A stretch of DNA of 49,277 nucleotides from Rubrivivax sp. (lineage in GTDB: Bacteria > Pseudomonadota > Gammaproteobacteria > Burkholderiales > Burkholderiaceae_C): contig JAHCKS010000033.1 of the NCBI GenBank assembly GCA_026125665.1, positions 1-49,277 on the forward strand, read 5' to 3'. Below, in pieces: positions 1 through 11,577 of the stretch. Below the pieces are notes generated by a model. That model saw only the letters and a list, made by a program, of their open reading frames with translations, was not told where the DNA came from and did no database searches. The translations under genes and the position numbers were made by a program. The number at the start of each line of letters is the position of its first letter. The stretch's first letter is position 1.

Positions 1-125
1 GCCGGTGCGGGTGCCGGGGCCGGCGCCTGCTGCACCGGCGCGGGTGCACATCCGGCCAGGGCCAGCAGCGCGAGGCCGGCCATGGCGGAGCCGAAGGTGA
101 TCGTCGGGGACGGGTGGCTCAACAT
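1..125 (-). CDS. Lipoprotein, N-terminal fragment (runs off the left edge)
   Basis: Only the first 41 codons are in the window. An ATG at 125-123 is preceded by a strong ribosome binding site (GCGAGGAG, about 4 bases upstream). The peptide has a hydrophobic segment ending in LALAGC, a typical lipobox, so it should be exported and lipidated at that cysteine. Ala/Pro-rich sequence follows, usual for a lipoprotein linker. The mature domain lies outside the window, so no function can be given. It is on the same strand as the TRAP genes, about 100 bp downstream of dctM, and may be a separate unit or the tail of that cluster. Confidence 0.75.
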   Translation of the reverse strand, partial: MLSHPSPTITFGSAMAGLALLALAGCAPAPVQQAPAPAPAP

Positions 126-225
126 GTTCTCCTCGCTGGCTCGTGAACGGATCCGGGTGGTGCCGGTCCGCAAGCCTACGCGCGAGAGGTGCGCCGCCGA
201 AGAGGGGGAACACCCCCTCCGGCCT

Positions 226-1545
226 TCAGAGCCGCAGCACGCCGATCGTGATGAGCGGGAAGGCCACGAGGATGGCCACGCGCGCGATGTCGCTGGCGAC
301 GAACGGCCACACGCCGCGGTAGGTGTCGCGGATGGAGATGCCGGCGGCCATCGACTGGATGACGAACAGGTTCATGCCCACCGGCGGCGTGATGAGGCCG
401 ACCTCGACGACGATGAGCACGAGCACGCCGAACCAGATCGCCGTCTCCTCGGGCGTGCCCACGCCGAACTCCAGCCCCGAGATCATCGGGAAGAAGATCG
501 GGATCGTCAGCAGGATCATCGACAGCGAGTCCATGACGCAGCCGAAGACCAGGTAGAAGACGAGGATCGCCCACAGCACCTGGTAGGGGCCGAGGCCGAG
601 GCTGCCGACCCACCCCGCCAGCTCCTGCGGCAGCTGCGACAGCGCCAGGAAGGTGTTGTAGGCGGCGGCACCGAGCACGATCATGAACACCATCGCCGTC
701 CCCGACGCGGTGGCCTCGAAGGCGGCGAGCAGCTTGTCGCGCGAGAGGCCGCCGCGCCACCACGCCAGCACGCCGGTGGACGCGGCGCCCACCGCGGCGC
801 CTTCGGTCGGCGTGAAGATGCCGGTGTAGATGCCGCCGATGACGGCGACGAAGATGGCGAGCACCGGCCACACGTCGACCAGCGCGCGCCAGCGCTCGGG
901 CCACGGCAGCGCCTCGACCTGCCCGGCCGCCTTCGGCACGAAGCGCACGTACAGGTTGATCACCAGCATGTAGCCGAGCGCGGCCAGGATGCCCGGGATG
1001 AACGCCGCAGCGAACATCTTGGCGATGTTCTGCTCGGCGAGGATGGCGTAGATCACGAGCACGATCGACGGCGGGATCAGGATGCCCAGCGTGCCGCCGG
1101 CGGCCAGCAGCCCGGTGGCGAGCGCGCCCGAGTAGCCGGCGCGCTTCAGCTCGGGCAGCGCCACCTGGCCCATCGTCGCCGCCGTGGCGAGCGAGGAGCC
1201 GCAGATCGAGCCGAAGCCGGCGCAGGCGCCGATGGCGGCCATGCCCACCCCGCCGCGGCGGTGGCCGATGAAGGCCTCGGCGGCCTTGAACAGCGCCGTG
1301 GACATGCCGCCAAGCCCCGCGAACTGCCCCATCAGCAGGAACAGCGGCACGATCGACAGCGAGTGCGACGAGAACTGGCCGTAGGCCATCGTCTTCATCT
1401 GGTTCAGCAGCGGCGCGGCGCTGCCGTACACCAGCCACGAGCCGACGAGCCCGAGCACGAGCATCGAAAGCCCGATCGGCACGCGCAGGAAGATGAGGAC
1501 CAGCAGGACGACGAACGACCACGAGGCGAGCGTGATCGGGTCCAT
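226..1545 (-). CDS. dctM: TRAP transporter large permease (DctM family)
   Basis: 439 aa, the usual length for DctM, the 12-13 helix channel subunit of tripartite ATP-independent periplasmic transporters. These use the sodium or proton gradient to import carboxylates and related acids. Family signatures visible include FGSICGSSLATAATMG, LAAGGTLGILIPPS and a late LITPPVGMNLFVI. The ATG at 1545 overlaps the dctQ stop as TGATG, indicating translational coupling. The substrate cannot be read from sequence; adjacency to a Rieske aromatic demethylase suggests an aromatic or organic acid (inference). Confidence 0.95.
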   Translation of the reverse strand: MDPITLASWSFVVLLVLIFLRVPIGLSMLVLGLVGSWLVYGSAAPLLNQMKTMAYGQFSSHSLSIVPLFLLMGQFAGLGGMSTALFKAAEAFIGHRRGGVGMAAIGACAGFGSICGSSLATAATMGQVALPELKRAGYSGALATGLLAAGGTLGILIPPSIVLVIYAILAEQNIAKMFAAAFIPGILAALGYMLVINLYVRFVPKAAGQVEALPWPERWRALVDVWPVLAIFVAVIGGIYTGIFTPTEGAAVGAASTGVLAWWRGGLSRDKLLAAFEATASGTAMVFMIVLGAAAYNTFLALSQLPQELAGWVGSLGLGPYQVLWAILVFYLVFGCVMDSLSMILLTIPIFFPMISGLEFGVGTPEETAIWFGVLVLIVVEVGLITPPVGMNLFVIQSMAAGISIRDTYRGVWPFVASDIARVAILVAFPLITIGVLRL

Positions 1546-2072
1546 CAATGCCCCCCCGCCTCGACGACGAAGCCGCTCGGCGGCGACGCGACGCCGATCG
1601 ACTCGAGGAAGCGCCAGGCGTAGGCGACGCAGCCGAGCACGGCCGGCACGAACGACGCCGCGTAACCCCACCACACCGGCATCTGCAGGATGAAGCTGAC
1701 CTCGCCGTTGCTGTAGTAGTCGTGCATCGCCAGCCCCATGCGCCACACCAGCAGCACCCACACGACGAACATCAGCCCGTCGGCGGCGATCTGCAGCGCG
1801 CGGCGCATCGGCGGCGGGTAGCGGTGCCACAGCATGTCCACCACGGCGTGGCCGCCCTTCAGGTGGCACCAGGGCATGAAGCAGAACACCGCGAGCGCCG
1901 TGCCGGCCTCGACGAGCTCGAAATCCCCGGGCACCGGGCCCAGCCCGGCGAACGACAGCGCCCGGCCGACGATGCTGGCCACCGTCATGGCGGAGATCAG
2001 CACCAGCACGGCGGCGCCGATCCAGGCCAGCACGCGGCTGCCCTGGTAGACGATCTGGCTGAAGGGGTTCAC
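1545..2072 (-). CDS. dctQ: TRAP transporter small permease (DctQ family)
   Basis: About 175 aa with four hydrophobic helices, the DctQ accessory membrane subunit that holds DctM in the inner membrane. It lies between dctP and dctM, and its TGA overlaps the dctM ATG. The start is uncertain: no ATG exists. The frame is open to a TTG at 2108, but that codon lies inside a perfect hairpin. The GTG at 2072 (protein beginning VNPFSQIVYQ) fits the family better, although no good Shine-Dalgarno is visible before it. Confidence 0.88.
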   Translation of the reverse strand: MNPFSQIVYQGSRVLAWIGAAVLVLISAMTVASIVGRALSFAGLGPVPGDFELVEAGTALAVFCFMPWCHLKGGHAVVDMLWHRYPPPMRRALQIAADGLMFVVWVLLVWRMGLAMHDYYSNGEVSFILQMPVWWGYAASFVPAVLGCVAYAWRFLESIGVASPPSGFVVEAGGH

Positions 2073-2106
2073 GAGGGGGTGCGCGGCATCGGGCGGCGGA
2101 CGTGGC

Positions 2107-2130
2107 AAGGGCGGCCCGAGGGCCGCCCTT
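2107..2130 (-). terminator. Perfect 11-bp hairpin between dctP and dctQ
   Basis: AAGGGCGGCCC, two bases, then the exact reverse complement, in the dctP-dctQ gap. There is no T-run after it on the minus strand. It is therefore more likely a processing, stabilising or attenuating stem that keeps receptor mRNA in excess over permease mRNA than a full terminator. Such hairpins are common downstream of binding-protein genes; the function here is inferred. Confidence 0.6.
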
Positions 2131-2156
2131 CGATGCCCTTCATCCGCGCGGCGAGC

Positions 2157-3185
2157 TTACTTCTTCTCGTAGCGGGTGATGAAGGCTTCGGCCTCGGCGG
2201 CGAGCTTGGGGCCGTCCAGCCCCTTGTCGCCGACTTCCTTGAACCACACGGCACGAACGCCGTTGGCGGCACGGCGCCAGCGTGCCGTCTCCTCGGCATC
2301 GAGCGTGATGATGTTGTTGCCCGCCTTCTTCGCGAGCTCCAGGCCGGCCTTGTCGCCGTCGTCCATGGCGCGGCCGAACAGGGCCGCGGCCTCCATGCCG
2401 CTGTTGGCGTCGATCACCTTCTTCAGGTCGGGCGGCAGCTTGTCGTAGGCGCCCTTGTTCATGGCCACGGCGAAGGTCTGCGTGTACAGCCCCTTGGGGC
2501 CGCTGAAGCCGGTGTGGTTCTTGACGATCTGCTGCACCTTGAGCGCCGGCGTCACCTCCCAGGGGATGGTGGTGGCGGAGATGACGCCCTTGGACAGCGC
2601 CTCGCCGACGGCCGGCACCGGCATGCCCACCGGCGTGGCGCCCAGCTGCTCGAGCATGATGTTGATGACGCGCGAGCCGCCGCGCACCTTCATGCCCTTC
2701 AGGTCCTCGAGCTTGCGCACCGGGTCCTTGCTGTGGAACAGGCCCGGCCCGTGGATGTGCACGCAGATGAGCTTGACGTCCTTGAACTCGTCCATCGCGT
2801 TCTTCTCGACGTAGGCCTGGAAGGCACGCGAGCCGGCTTCGGCGGGACCGGTGGAGAAAGGCAGCTCGAACACCTCGCTCTTCGGGAAACGCCCGGGCGT
2901 GTAGCCGAGCACCGTCCAGATGAGGTCGACGACGCCGTCCTTGGCCTGGTCGAACAGCTCGGGCGGGCGACCGCCGAGCTGCATCGTCGGGAAGTGCTGC
3001 ACCTTGATGCGGCCGCCGCTCTCCTTCTCGACCTTCTGCCCCCACGGCAAGATGGCCTTGGCCGGAATGGTGGCTTGCGGCGGCAGCATCTGGTGGAAGC
3101 GGAAGGTCACGTCGGCGGCGTGGGCACGCGGCACGAAGGGCGCCAGCGCCGAGGCGGCAAGCAGGGTGCGACGGGTGGTGTTCAT
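2157..3185 (-). CDS. dctP: TRAP transporter substrate-binding protein (DctP family)
   Basis: 342 aa periplasmic receptor of the TRAP system. The N-terminus begins MNTTRRTLLAASALA with a cleavage-like AHA site near residue 23; the TRRTLL motif suggests Tat export. Family features include WGQKVEKESGGRIKV, the LKGMKVR segment and LGATPVGMPVPAVGEAL with the usual G-A-x-P-V pocket region. The ATG at 3185 has AAGGAG about 8 bases upstream. It is first of the dctPQM trio; the 192-bp gap to the MetE-like gene could hold its own promoter. Confidence 0.95.
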   Translation of the reverse strand: MNTTRRTLLAASALAPFVPRAHAADVTFRFHQMLPPQATIPAKAILPWGQKVEKESGGRIKVQHFPTMQLGGRPPELFDQAKDGVVDLIWTVLGYTPGRFPKSEVFELPFSTGPAEAGSRAFQAYVEKNAMDEFKDVKLICVHIHGPGLFHSKDPVRKLEDLKGMKVRGGSRVINIMLEQLGATPVGMPVPAVGEALSKGVISATTIPWEVTPALKVQQIVKNHTGFSGPKGLYTQTFAVAMNKGAYDKLPPDLKKVIDANSGMEAAALFGRAMDDGDKAGLELAKKAGNNIITLDAEETARWRRAANGVRAVWFKEVGDKGLDGPKLAAEAEAFITRYEKK

Positions 3186-3377
3186 GCTTCGTGTCTCCTT
3201 CTGGCACCGGCCGCGGGCCGGCAGTCGGTTCGGATCGGGGGGCGACGGGAGCGAAGTCGGCCGCGGCATTGTGCGCACGGGGCCGGTCCGCTGGCAGTGG
3301 CATCGCGCGCTAGCTGATATGCCGGCCCGGCATGACAGCCGCGGCCGCCTGCACACCGGCCGGCCGTGCGGTGCGCC

Positions 3378-4502
3378 TCAGCCCCAGACCTCGCGCGCCG
3401 TCTCGACGACGAGCTCCAGCTTGCGCCGCTGGTCCTCGACGGCGATGTTGTTGCCATGCACGGTGCTCGAGAAGCCGCACTGCGGGCTCAAGGCAAGCTG
3501 CTCCAGCGGCGCGTACTGCGCCGCCTCGGCGATGCGGCGCTTGAGGTCGTCCTTCTTCTCGAGCTGGCCGAACTTCGTGGTGACGAGGCCGAGCACGACG
3601 ACGCGGCCCTTCTTCAGGAAGCGCAGCGGCCGGAAGTCGCCCGAGCGGTCGTCGTCGTACTCCATGAAGATCGCGTCGAGGTTCATCTCGGCCAGCAGCG
3701 CCTCGGCCACCGGCTCGTAGTTGCCCTGCGCGGCGAAGGTGCTCTTGAAGTTGCCGCGGCACAGGTGCATGGCCAGCGTCATGCCCGCGGGCTTGAGCGC
3801 CACCACCTTGTTGATGAACTGCGCATAGCGGTGCGGCAGCTCGTCGGGGTCGTCGCCGCGCTGGCGCGCCGCCTCGCGCATCTTCGGGTCGCAGAGGTAC
3901 GCCATGTTCGTGTCGTCCATCTGCACGTAGCGGCAGCCGGCGTCGAACAGGCTCTTCAGCTCGTCGCCGTAGGCGCGCGCGGTGTCGTCGTAGAAGGCGG
4001 GGTCGAGCTCCGGGTAGGCCTCGCGGCTGATGCCGCCGCGCCCGCCGCGGAAGTGCAGCATCGTCGGGCTCGGGATCGTCACCTTCGGCGTGCAGCCCGG
4101 CGCGTGCACCTCGACCTGGCGCTTCAGGTACTCGAAGTCGGCGCGCTGGATGTCCTTCGCGTGCCGCACCTTGCCGACGACGCGGATCGTGGGCGGCGCC
4201 AGCTCCTCGGTGCCGTCGGGCTTCTTCACGGTGACCGGGATGTCGGTCTTCACGCCGCCGAGCTGGTCAAGGAAGTCGATGTGGAAGTAGGTGCGGCGGA
4301 ACTCGCCGTCGGTGATGGACTGCAACCCGCAGTCGCGCTGGAACTTCACGATCTCGGTGATGGCGCGGTCTTCCACCTCGCGCAGCTGCTCGGGCGTGAT
4401 GTCGCCGCGCGCCTTCTTCTCGCGCGCCTCGAGCAGGTACGGCGGGCGCAGGAAGCTGCCGACATGGTCGGCGCGGAACGGGGGCGTGGTGCGGGCGGTC
4501 AT
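3378..4502 (-). CDS. Cobalamin-independent methionine synthase-like (MetE C-terminal family) protein
   Basis: 374 aa, equal to the C-terminal catalytic barrel of MetE without the N-terminal half. Zinc-ligand motifs are recognisable: MHLCRGN (H-x-C), the glutamate in FMEYDDDRSG and the cysteine in SPQCGFSS. The N-terminus DHVGSFLRPP is typical of the short COG0620 proteins. These may move methyl or alkyl groups between thiols and other carriers; few are characterised. Being 52 bp downstream of a VanA-type demethylase, it could handle the one-carbon unit or a thiol acceptor (inference). ATG at 4502. Confidence 0.85.
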   Translation of the reverse strand: MTARTTPPFRADHVGSFLRPPYLLEAREKKARGDITPEQLREVEDRAITEIVKFQRDCGLQSITDGEFRRTYFHIDFLDQLGGVKTDIPVTVKKPDGTEELAPPTIRVVGKVRHAKDIQRADFEYLKRQVEVHAPGCTPKVTIPSPTMLHFRGGRGGISREAYPELDPAFYDDTARAYGDELKSLFDAGCRYVQMDDTNMAYLCDPKMREAARQRGDDPDELPHRYAQFINKVVALKPAGMTLAMHLCRGNFKSTFAAQGNYEPVAEALLAEMNLDAIFMEYDDDRSGDFRPLRFLKKGRVVVLGLVTTKFGQLEKKDDLKRRIAEAAQYAPLEQLALSPQCGFSSTVHGNNIAVEDQRRKLELVVETAREVWG

Positions 4503-4554
4503 CGTGGCTCTCTCTTGCTCGTGGGGTCGTGACGGGGGCAATCCGGCGAGGGGA

Positions 4555-5643
4555 TCAGTGCGCGGCGGCGGCCGGTTCGCGCGCGGTTGCGCCCGCCTCG
4601 CTGCCCGCCGCCTGCTCGGCGGCGATGAGCCGCTCGATCATGCGGCGCGAGTGCACGCCGCCGCTGTCGATGTTGAGCTTCAGCAGCCGGCGCGCCGGGT
4701 TCTCGGCGAGGTTGCGCTGCTGCCGCTCGAGCATCTCGCGGTCCTCGGCGAAGATGCGGCCCTGGCCTTCGCGGATCTGCGTCGTCAGCGACGCGTCGTG
4801 CGGCTTGAAGTGGCGCGCCATGCCCCAGAAGTACCAGATCGAGCTCTCGGTCTCGGGAGTGATGAAGTCGACGACGATGGCGCTTGCCTTGCTGTCGGCC
4901 GGCGCGTCGATGCCGCCGCGGCCGGCCAGCGCCACGCCGACCTCGATCATCACGTGGCTGGGCGGCGTGAAGTGGCACACCTGCCAGCGGTCCACCGGCT
5001 GGTCGGCCGGCAGGCCGTTCATGCGCAGCGCCATCTGCCAGAACGGCGGCGCCTTGATGTTCTGCATGAAGCGGCTCGTCGTCACCTCGTGCTCGCTGAA
5101 CTTCGTCTCGCACGGCGCCTCGTCGATCTCCTTCTGGCCGATGCTCGTGCTGTGCACGTAGGTCTCGTGCGTCAGGTCCATCAGGTTGTCGATCATCAGC
5201 CGGTAGTCGCAGGCGATGTGATAGAGGCCGCCGCCGTAGGCCCACTCGGGGCTCTCGGCCCACGGCAGCAGCGGCAGCTTCTCGGGGCTGGCGAGCGCCG
5301 CGTCGCCTGGCCACACCCAGACGAAGCCGTACCTCTCCAGCACCGGGAAGGCACGGATGGCCGGGAAGCTCTTCACGCGCTGGCCGGGCATCGCGACCGG
5401 CCTGCCGTCGCAGCCCATGACCAGGCCGTGGTAGCCGCAGACGAGCTGCCCCTCGCACACCGTGCCCAGCGACAGCGGCGCGCCGCGGTGCGGGCAGAAG
5501 TCCTCCAGCGCGGCGACGGGGCCGCCATCGGTGGTGCGGTAGAGCACGAGGCGCTGGCCGCAGATCTGGCGGCCGAGCGGCTTGTCGGCCAGCTCGTCGG
5601 GCGTGCAGGCGACGTACCAGGCGTTGCGCGGGAAGGGGGTCAT
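4555..5643 (-). CDS. vanA: Rieske [2Fe-2S] aromatic O-demethylase oxygenase subunit, VanA-like
   Basis: 362 aa. The Rieske motif C-P-H...C-G-Y-H lies at residues 50-72 (ligands C50, H52, C69, H72). The mononuclear-iron region NLMDLTHETYVH follows near residue 160. Length and order fit vanillate O-demethylase oxygenase and relatives, which oxidatively remove a methyl group as formaldehyde. The usual reductase partner VanB is not in the window, so electrons must come from a reductase elsewhere. The exact substrate is uncertain. It is divergent from the GntR regulator, with VanR-type operators between them. Confidence 0.88.
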   Translation of the reverse strand: MTPFPRNAWYVACTPDELADKPLGRQICGQRLVLYRTTDGGPVAALEDFCPHRGAPLSLGTVCEGQLVCGYHGLVMGCDGRPVAMPGQRVKSFPAIRAFPVLERYGFVWVWPGDAALASPEKLPLLPWAESPEWAYGGGLYHIACDYRLMIDNLMDLTHETYVHSTSIGQKEIDEAPCETKFSEHEVTTSRFMQNIKAPPFWQMALRMNGLPADQPVDRWQVCHFTPPSHVMIEVGVALAGRGGIDAPADSKASAIVVDFITPETESSIWYFWGMARHFKPHDASLTTQIREGQGRIFAEDREMLERQQRNLAENPARRLLKLNIDSGGVHSRRMIERLIAAEQAAGSEAGATAREPAAAAH

Positions 5644-5703
5644 CGCGGGCTCCTTTGCGCGGCACGGTGGGTGGGGGTGCGGCCTTGGGGCCGGACCGGA
5701 TGG

Positions 5704-5715
5704 ATTGGATCCAAT
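5704..5715. promoter_or_regulatory. VanR-type operator, perfect palindrome
   Basis: ATTGGATCCAAT, a perfect 12-bp palindrome in the 127-bp space between the divergent vanA-like and GntR genes. From memory this is the core of the operator bound by VanR in Caulobacter; that identity is established knowledge, while binding here is inferred. It lies about 60 bp upstream of the vanA start. Confidence 0.75.
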
Positions 5716-5769
5716 TATTGGCCAGAATCGACAACAGTCATCGGGGCTTCCCTGGAGATGGCGCGCCGC

Positions 5770-5781
5770 AATGGATCCAAT
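5770..5781. promoter_or_regulatory. Second VanR-type operator overlapping the regulator start codon
   Basis: AATGGATCCAAT matches the upstream operator at 11 of 12 positions and contains the regulator's own ATG (5771-5773). Its centre is 66 bp from that of the first site. Its position suggests autorepression by blocking the start of the gene, and possibly looping between the two sites. Confidence 0.65.
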
Positions 5782-6598
5782 CACCCCCGCCGGAGCCGGC
5801 CCACGCGGGCCGGGCAGCGCCTCGCCGGCCGGTGCCGCCGGCACCGTGGCGCGGCTGCGCCAGCTCATCGCCGAGGGCCACCTGGCGCGCGGCGAACGTC
5901 TGGCCGAAGAGGCGGTGGCCGCGGCACTCGGCGTGTCGCGCACGCCGGTGCGGCTGGCGTTCCGCACGCTGGCGCAGGAGGGCCTGCTGCAGCGCGCCGG
6001 CAAGCGCGGCCACGTCGTGCGCGACTTCTCGCCCGAGGACGTGCGCGCCGCGGTCGAGGTGCGCGGCGTGCTCGAGGGGCTGGCGGCGCGGCGGCTGGCC
6101 GAGCAGGGCCTGCCCGAGGCGGTGCGCGCCGAGCTGCACGCCTGCCTGGCCGAAGGCGAGGCGGTGCTCGCGGGCGGGGCCGTCGGCCGCGCGCGCGAAG
6201 GGCACGGCGGTCGCCGCCCCGGGGCCGGCGCGGCCACCGTGGCCGGCCGACTCACCGAGGCCGGCATCGCGCGCTGGAGCGCGCTCAACGCGCGCTTCCA
6301 CGCCGCCATCGTGCAGGGCGGCGGGCGCACGCACGTCATCGCCGACGCCATCGCGCGCAACAACCACCTGCCGTTCGCCTCGGCCGACAGCATCCGCGTG
6401 CAGAAGGACCAGCTCGGCGCCGAGTGGCGCAAGCTGCAGATGGCGCAGATGCAGCACCGCCTCATCGTCGAGGCGCTCGAGCAGCGCGAGGGTGCGCGCG
6501 TCGAGGCGCTGATGCGCGAGCACGCCAACATCGGCCTGCGCTACGGCGCGCTGTTCGGGCTGCAGGACGGCATCGACGGCGCGCCGCCGGCGCAGTGA
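5771..6598 (+). CDS. vanR: GntR/FCD-family regulator, VanR-like
   Basis: 275 aa. An N-terminal GntR winged helix (about residues 25-90, EEAVAAALGVSRTPVRLAFRTLAQEGLL) is followed by an FCD-type helical ligand domain with the NARFH motif. It presumably represses the divergent vanA-metE-like-TRAP cluster and itself until a methoxy-aromatic acid or similar ligand binds. Evidence is the pair of ATTGGATCCAAT-type palindromes in the shared promoter region, one of them over the start codon. The ATG at 5771 was chosen because upstream in-frame sequence is intergenic. Confidence 0.88.
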   Translation: MDPITPAGAGPRGPGSASPAGAAGTVARLRQLIAEGHLARGERLAEEAVAAALGVSRTPVRLAFRTLAQEGLLQRAGKRGHVVRDFSPEDVRAAVEVRGVLEGLAARRLAEQGLPEAVRAELHACLAEGEAVLAGGAVGRAREGHGGRRPGAGAATVAGRLTEAGIARWSALNARFHAAIVQGGGRTHVIADAIARNNHLPFASADSIRVQKDQLGAEWRKLQMAQMQHRLIVEALEQREGARVEALMREHANIGLRYGALFGLQDGIDGAPPAQ

Positions 6599-6755
6599 GG
6601 CCCCGGCGGTCGCGCCGAAGGCGCCGTCGGCCGTCAGAACTTCGCCTCGCGCGCCCTGGGGGAAATCCCCGAACCCGGCGGCACCCCGTTCGCGGTCCAG
6701 AATCACCCGGCATAACGGGCGGAATCCCCGCACCGCCCGCGCAGGGAGAGCGGCG

Positions 6756-9717
<2,962 letters not shown>

Positions 9718-9725
<8 letters not shown>

Positions 9726-10110
9726 AGCCTGCGCGCGCACGCACGCGCCCTACGTGCTCGTCGTCGACGACAACGAGACCAACCTCGAGCTGGCGGTCTT
9801 CGCGCTGGAGGTCGACGGCTTCGAGGTCGGCACCGCACGCGACGCGGTCGAGTTCCGCCGCGCGCTGGCCGCGCGCCGGCCCGACGCGGTGCTGATGGAC
9901 GTGCAGCTGCCGGGCACCAGCGGCCTGGAGCTGACGCGCGAGCTGAAGGCCGACCCGGCGACGGCGTCGATCCCGGTCATCGCCGTGACGGCCTACGCGA
10001 TGAAGGGCGACGAACAGCGCATGCGCGACGCGGGCTGCGACGGCTACCTGAGCAAGCCGCTGGACGTGGCGACGTTCGCGCAGGCGGTGCGCCGGGTGCT
10101 GGCGGGCTGA
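9718..10110 (+). CDS. Single-domain response regulator (DivK/CheY-like)
   Basis: 130 aa receiver only. It shows the acidic pair in VLVVDDNE, the phospho-acceptor aspartate in VLMDVQLPG, the VTAYAM switch threonine region and the K in LSKPLD. There is no output domain, so it must act by protein contact or in a phosphorelay. The GTG at 9718 overlaps the last 8 bases of the hybrid kinase and is preceded by GGAGG, so the two are translationally coupled and very likely partners. Confidence 0.92.
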
Positions 10111-10131
10111 CGCGGCGCGCGCGCCGGCCGG

Positions 10132-11448
10132 TCACCGGTGCAGGTGCCGGCCGAGCAGCATCGCCAGCAGCAGCCCGGCCGCCGCGCAGGTGCCCGTCGC
10201 CACCCACGTGAAGTGCCAGCCGCCGGCCTGTGCCGCCACCCAGGCCACCGCCGGCGGCCCGGCGAACTGGCCCAGCGCCGACCACTGCTGCATCCAGCCC
10301 ACCGTCGTCGCGAGCGTGCCCTCGCCCGGCGCGACGCGCACGGCCAGCGCGAAGAGCGTCGCCGGGACGAGCCCGCCGACACCGGAGAACAGCAGCGCGG
10401 CAGCGAAGCGCAGCGATGCGGGCAGCAGCGGCTGCGGCGCCGGTGACGCCGCATCGCCCGCCGACGCCGCGAACGCCAGCCAGGCGAAGAACCCCATCGC
10501 GGCAAAGCCGACGAAGAGCAGGCGCACCGGCGGCACGCCGGCGTGCAGCAGCCGGCCGCCGGCGACGTTGCCGACGATGTTCGCGGCCGCCGCCGCGGCC
10601 GTCAGCAGGCCGGCGGTGGCGAGTGCCGTGCCGCCCTGCGCGTAGATGGTGGGCAGGAAGCCGATCACGGCCAGCCACTGCGCCGCGTACACGGCGAAGG
10701 CCGTGGCCAGCAGCCAGGGCCCCGGTGCGGCCAGCGTGCGCACGAGGCGCGCGGCGAGCTGCGCCGGCGACGGCACGGCTGCAGGCGGCGTAGCTGCGCC
10801 CGGCGGCACACCCGCGCCCTGCGACACGGTGCGCACGCTCGGCGCCGCGGGCACGGCGCGCGCCAGCCACCACGCCGTCGCCGCCGTCACGGCGGCCAGC
10901 AGCCACCACCACGCCCGCCAGCCGAACCACGCCAGCACCCACGGCCCGGTGGCCAGCGCCAGCGACGTGGCCACCGGCATGTAGGCGCCCCACAGCCCCA
11001 TCGCCAGGTTCAGCCGCTGCGGCGCGACGAGCCGGCGTACGAGCGAAGGCGCAGCCAGCACGACGAGCAGGAAGCCGAAGCCCTCGCACGCGCGCAGCAC
11101 CATCAAGGCGAGCACGTCCTGCGCAAAGCCGCCGATGCCACTGGCCGCCGCCAGCACGCCCAGGCCCGCGAGCATGCTGCGGCGGGGCGTCAGCCCGTCG
11201 GCCAGCGCGCCGAAGGCGACGCCGGCGCTCATGCCGGCCAGCTGCACCATCGACAGCAGGAAGCCCGCCTGCACGAGCGTGATGCCGAGCGCGGCCTGCA
11301 GCACGGGTATCGCCGGCGGCAGCTTGCCCACGTGCAGCGCGGCGCAGACGCCGGCCCCGATGACGACGAGCGCCACCGGCTCGATGCGGGCGCGCCGCGC
11401 GGCCGATGTCGCCGGGGCGGGGTCGGGTGGCGTGCCGAAGCTCGTCAT
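10132..11448 (-). CDS. MFS transporter (CynX/NimT-like)
   Basis: 438 aa, about 12 hydrophobic helices with a Pro/Ala-rich central loop (about residues 205-230). A loop 2-3 motif of MFS type is visible (GALADGLTPRRSMLAGLG). General resemblance is to the CynX/NimT branch of small-molecule exporters and importers; the substrate is unknown. ATG at 11448. It is divergent from the acyl-CoA ligase gene with a 129-bp shared upstream region, so co-regulation with it is possible. Confidence 0.88.
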   Translation of the reverse strand: MTSFGTPPDPAPATSAARRARIEPVALVVIGAGVCAALHVGKLPPAIPVLQAALGITLVQAGFLLSMVQLAGMSAGVAFGALADGLTPRRSMLAGLGVLAAASGIGGFAQDVLALMVLRACEGFGFLLVVLAAPSLVRRLVAPQRLNLAMGLWGAYMPVATSLALATGPWVLAWFGWRAWWWLLAAVTAATAWWLARAVPAAPSVRTVSQGAGVPPGAATPPAAVPSPAQLAARLVRTLAAPGPWLLATAFAVYAAQWLAVIGFLPTIYAQGGTALATAGLLTAAAAAANIVGNVAGGRLLHAGVPPVRLLFVGFAAMGFFAWLAFAASAGDAASPAPQPLLPASLRFAAALLFSGVGGLVPATLFALAVRVAPGEGTLATTVGWMQQWSALGQFAGPPAVAWVAAQAGGWHFTWVATGTCAAAGLLLAMLLGRHLHR

Positions 11449-11577
11449 GCTGGGGCGCCAGTGTGCCTTCGCGCACCATGTGTTCCCGGCCCGGGTGCCT
11501 TCCTAGAATGCGCGGCCCATGAGAGCTCTGGCCGCCCGACCGACGCGTGTGGGCATGCGCAGCACGCGGATGACGCG

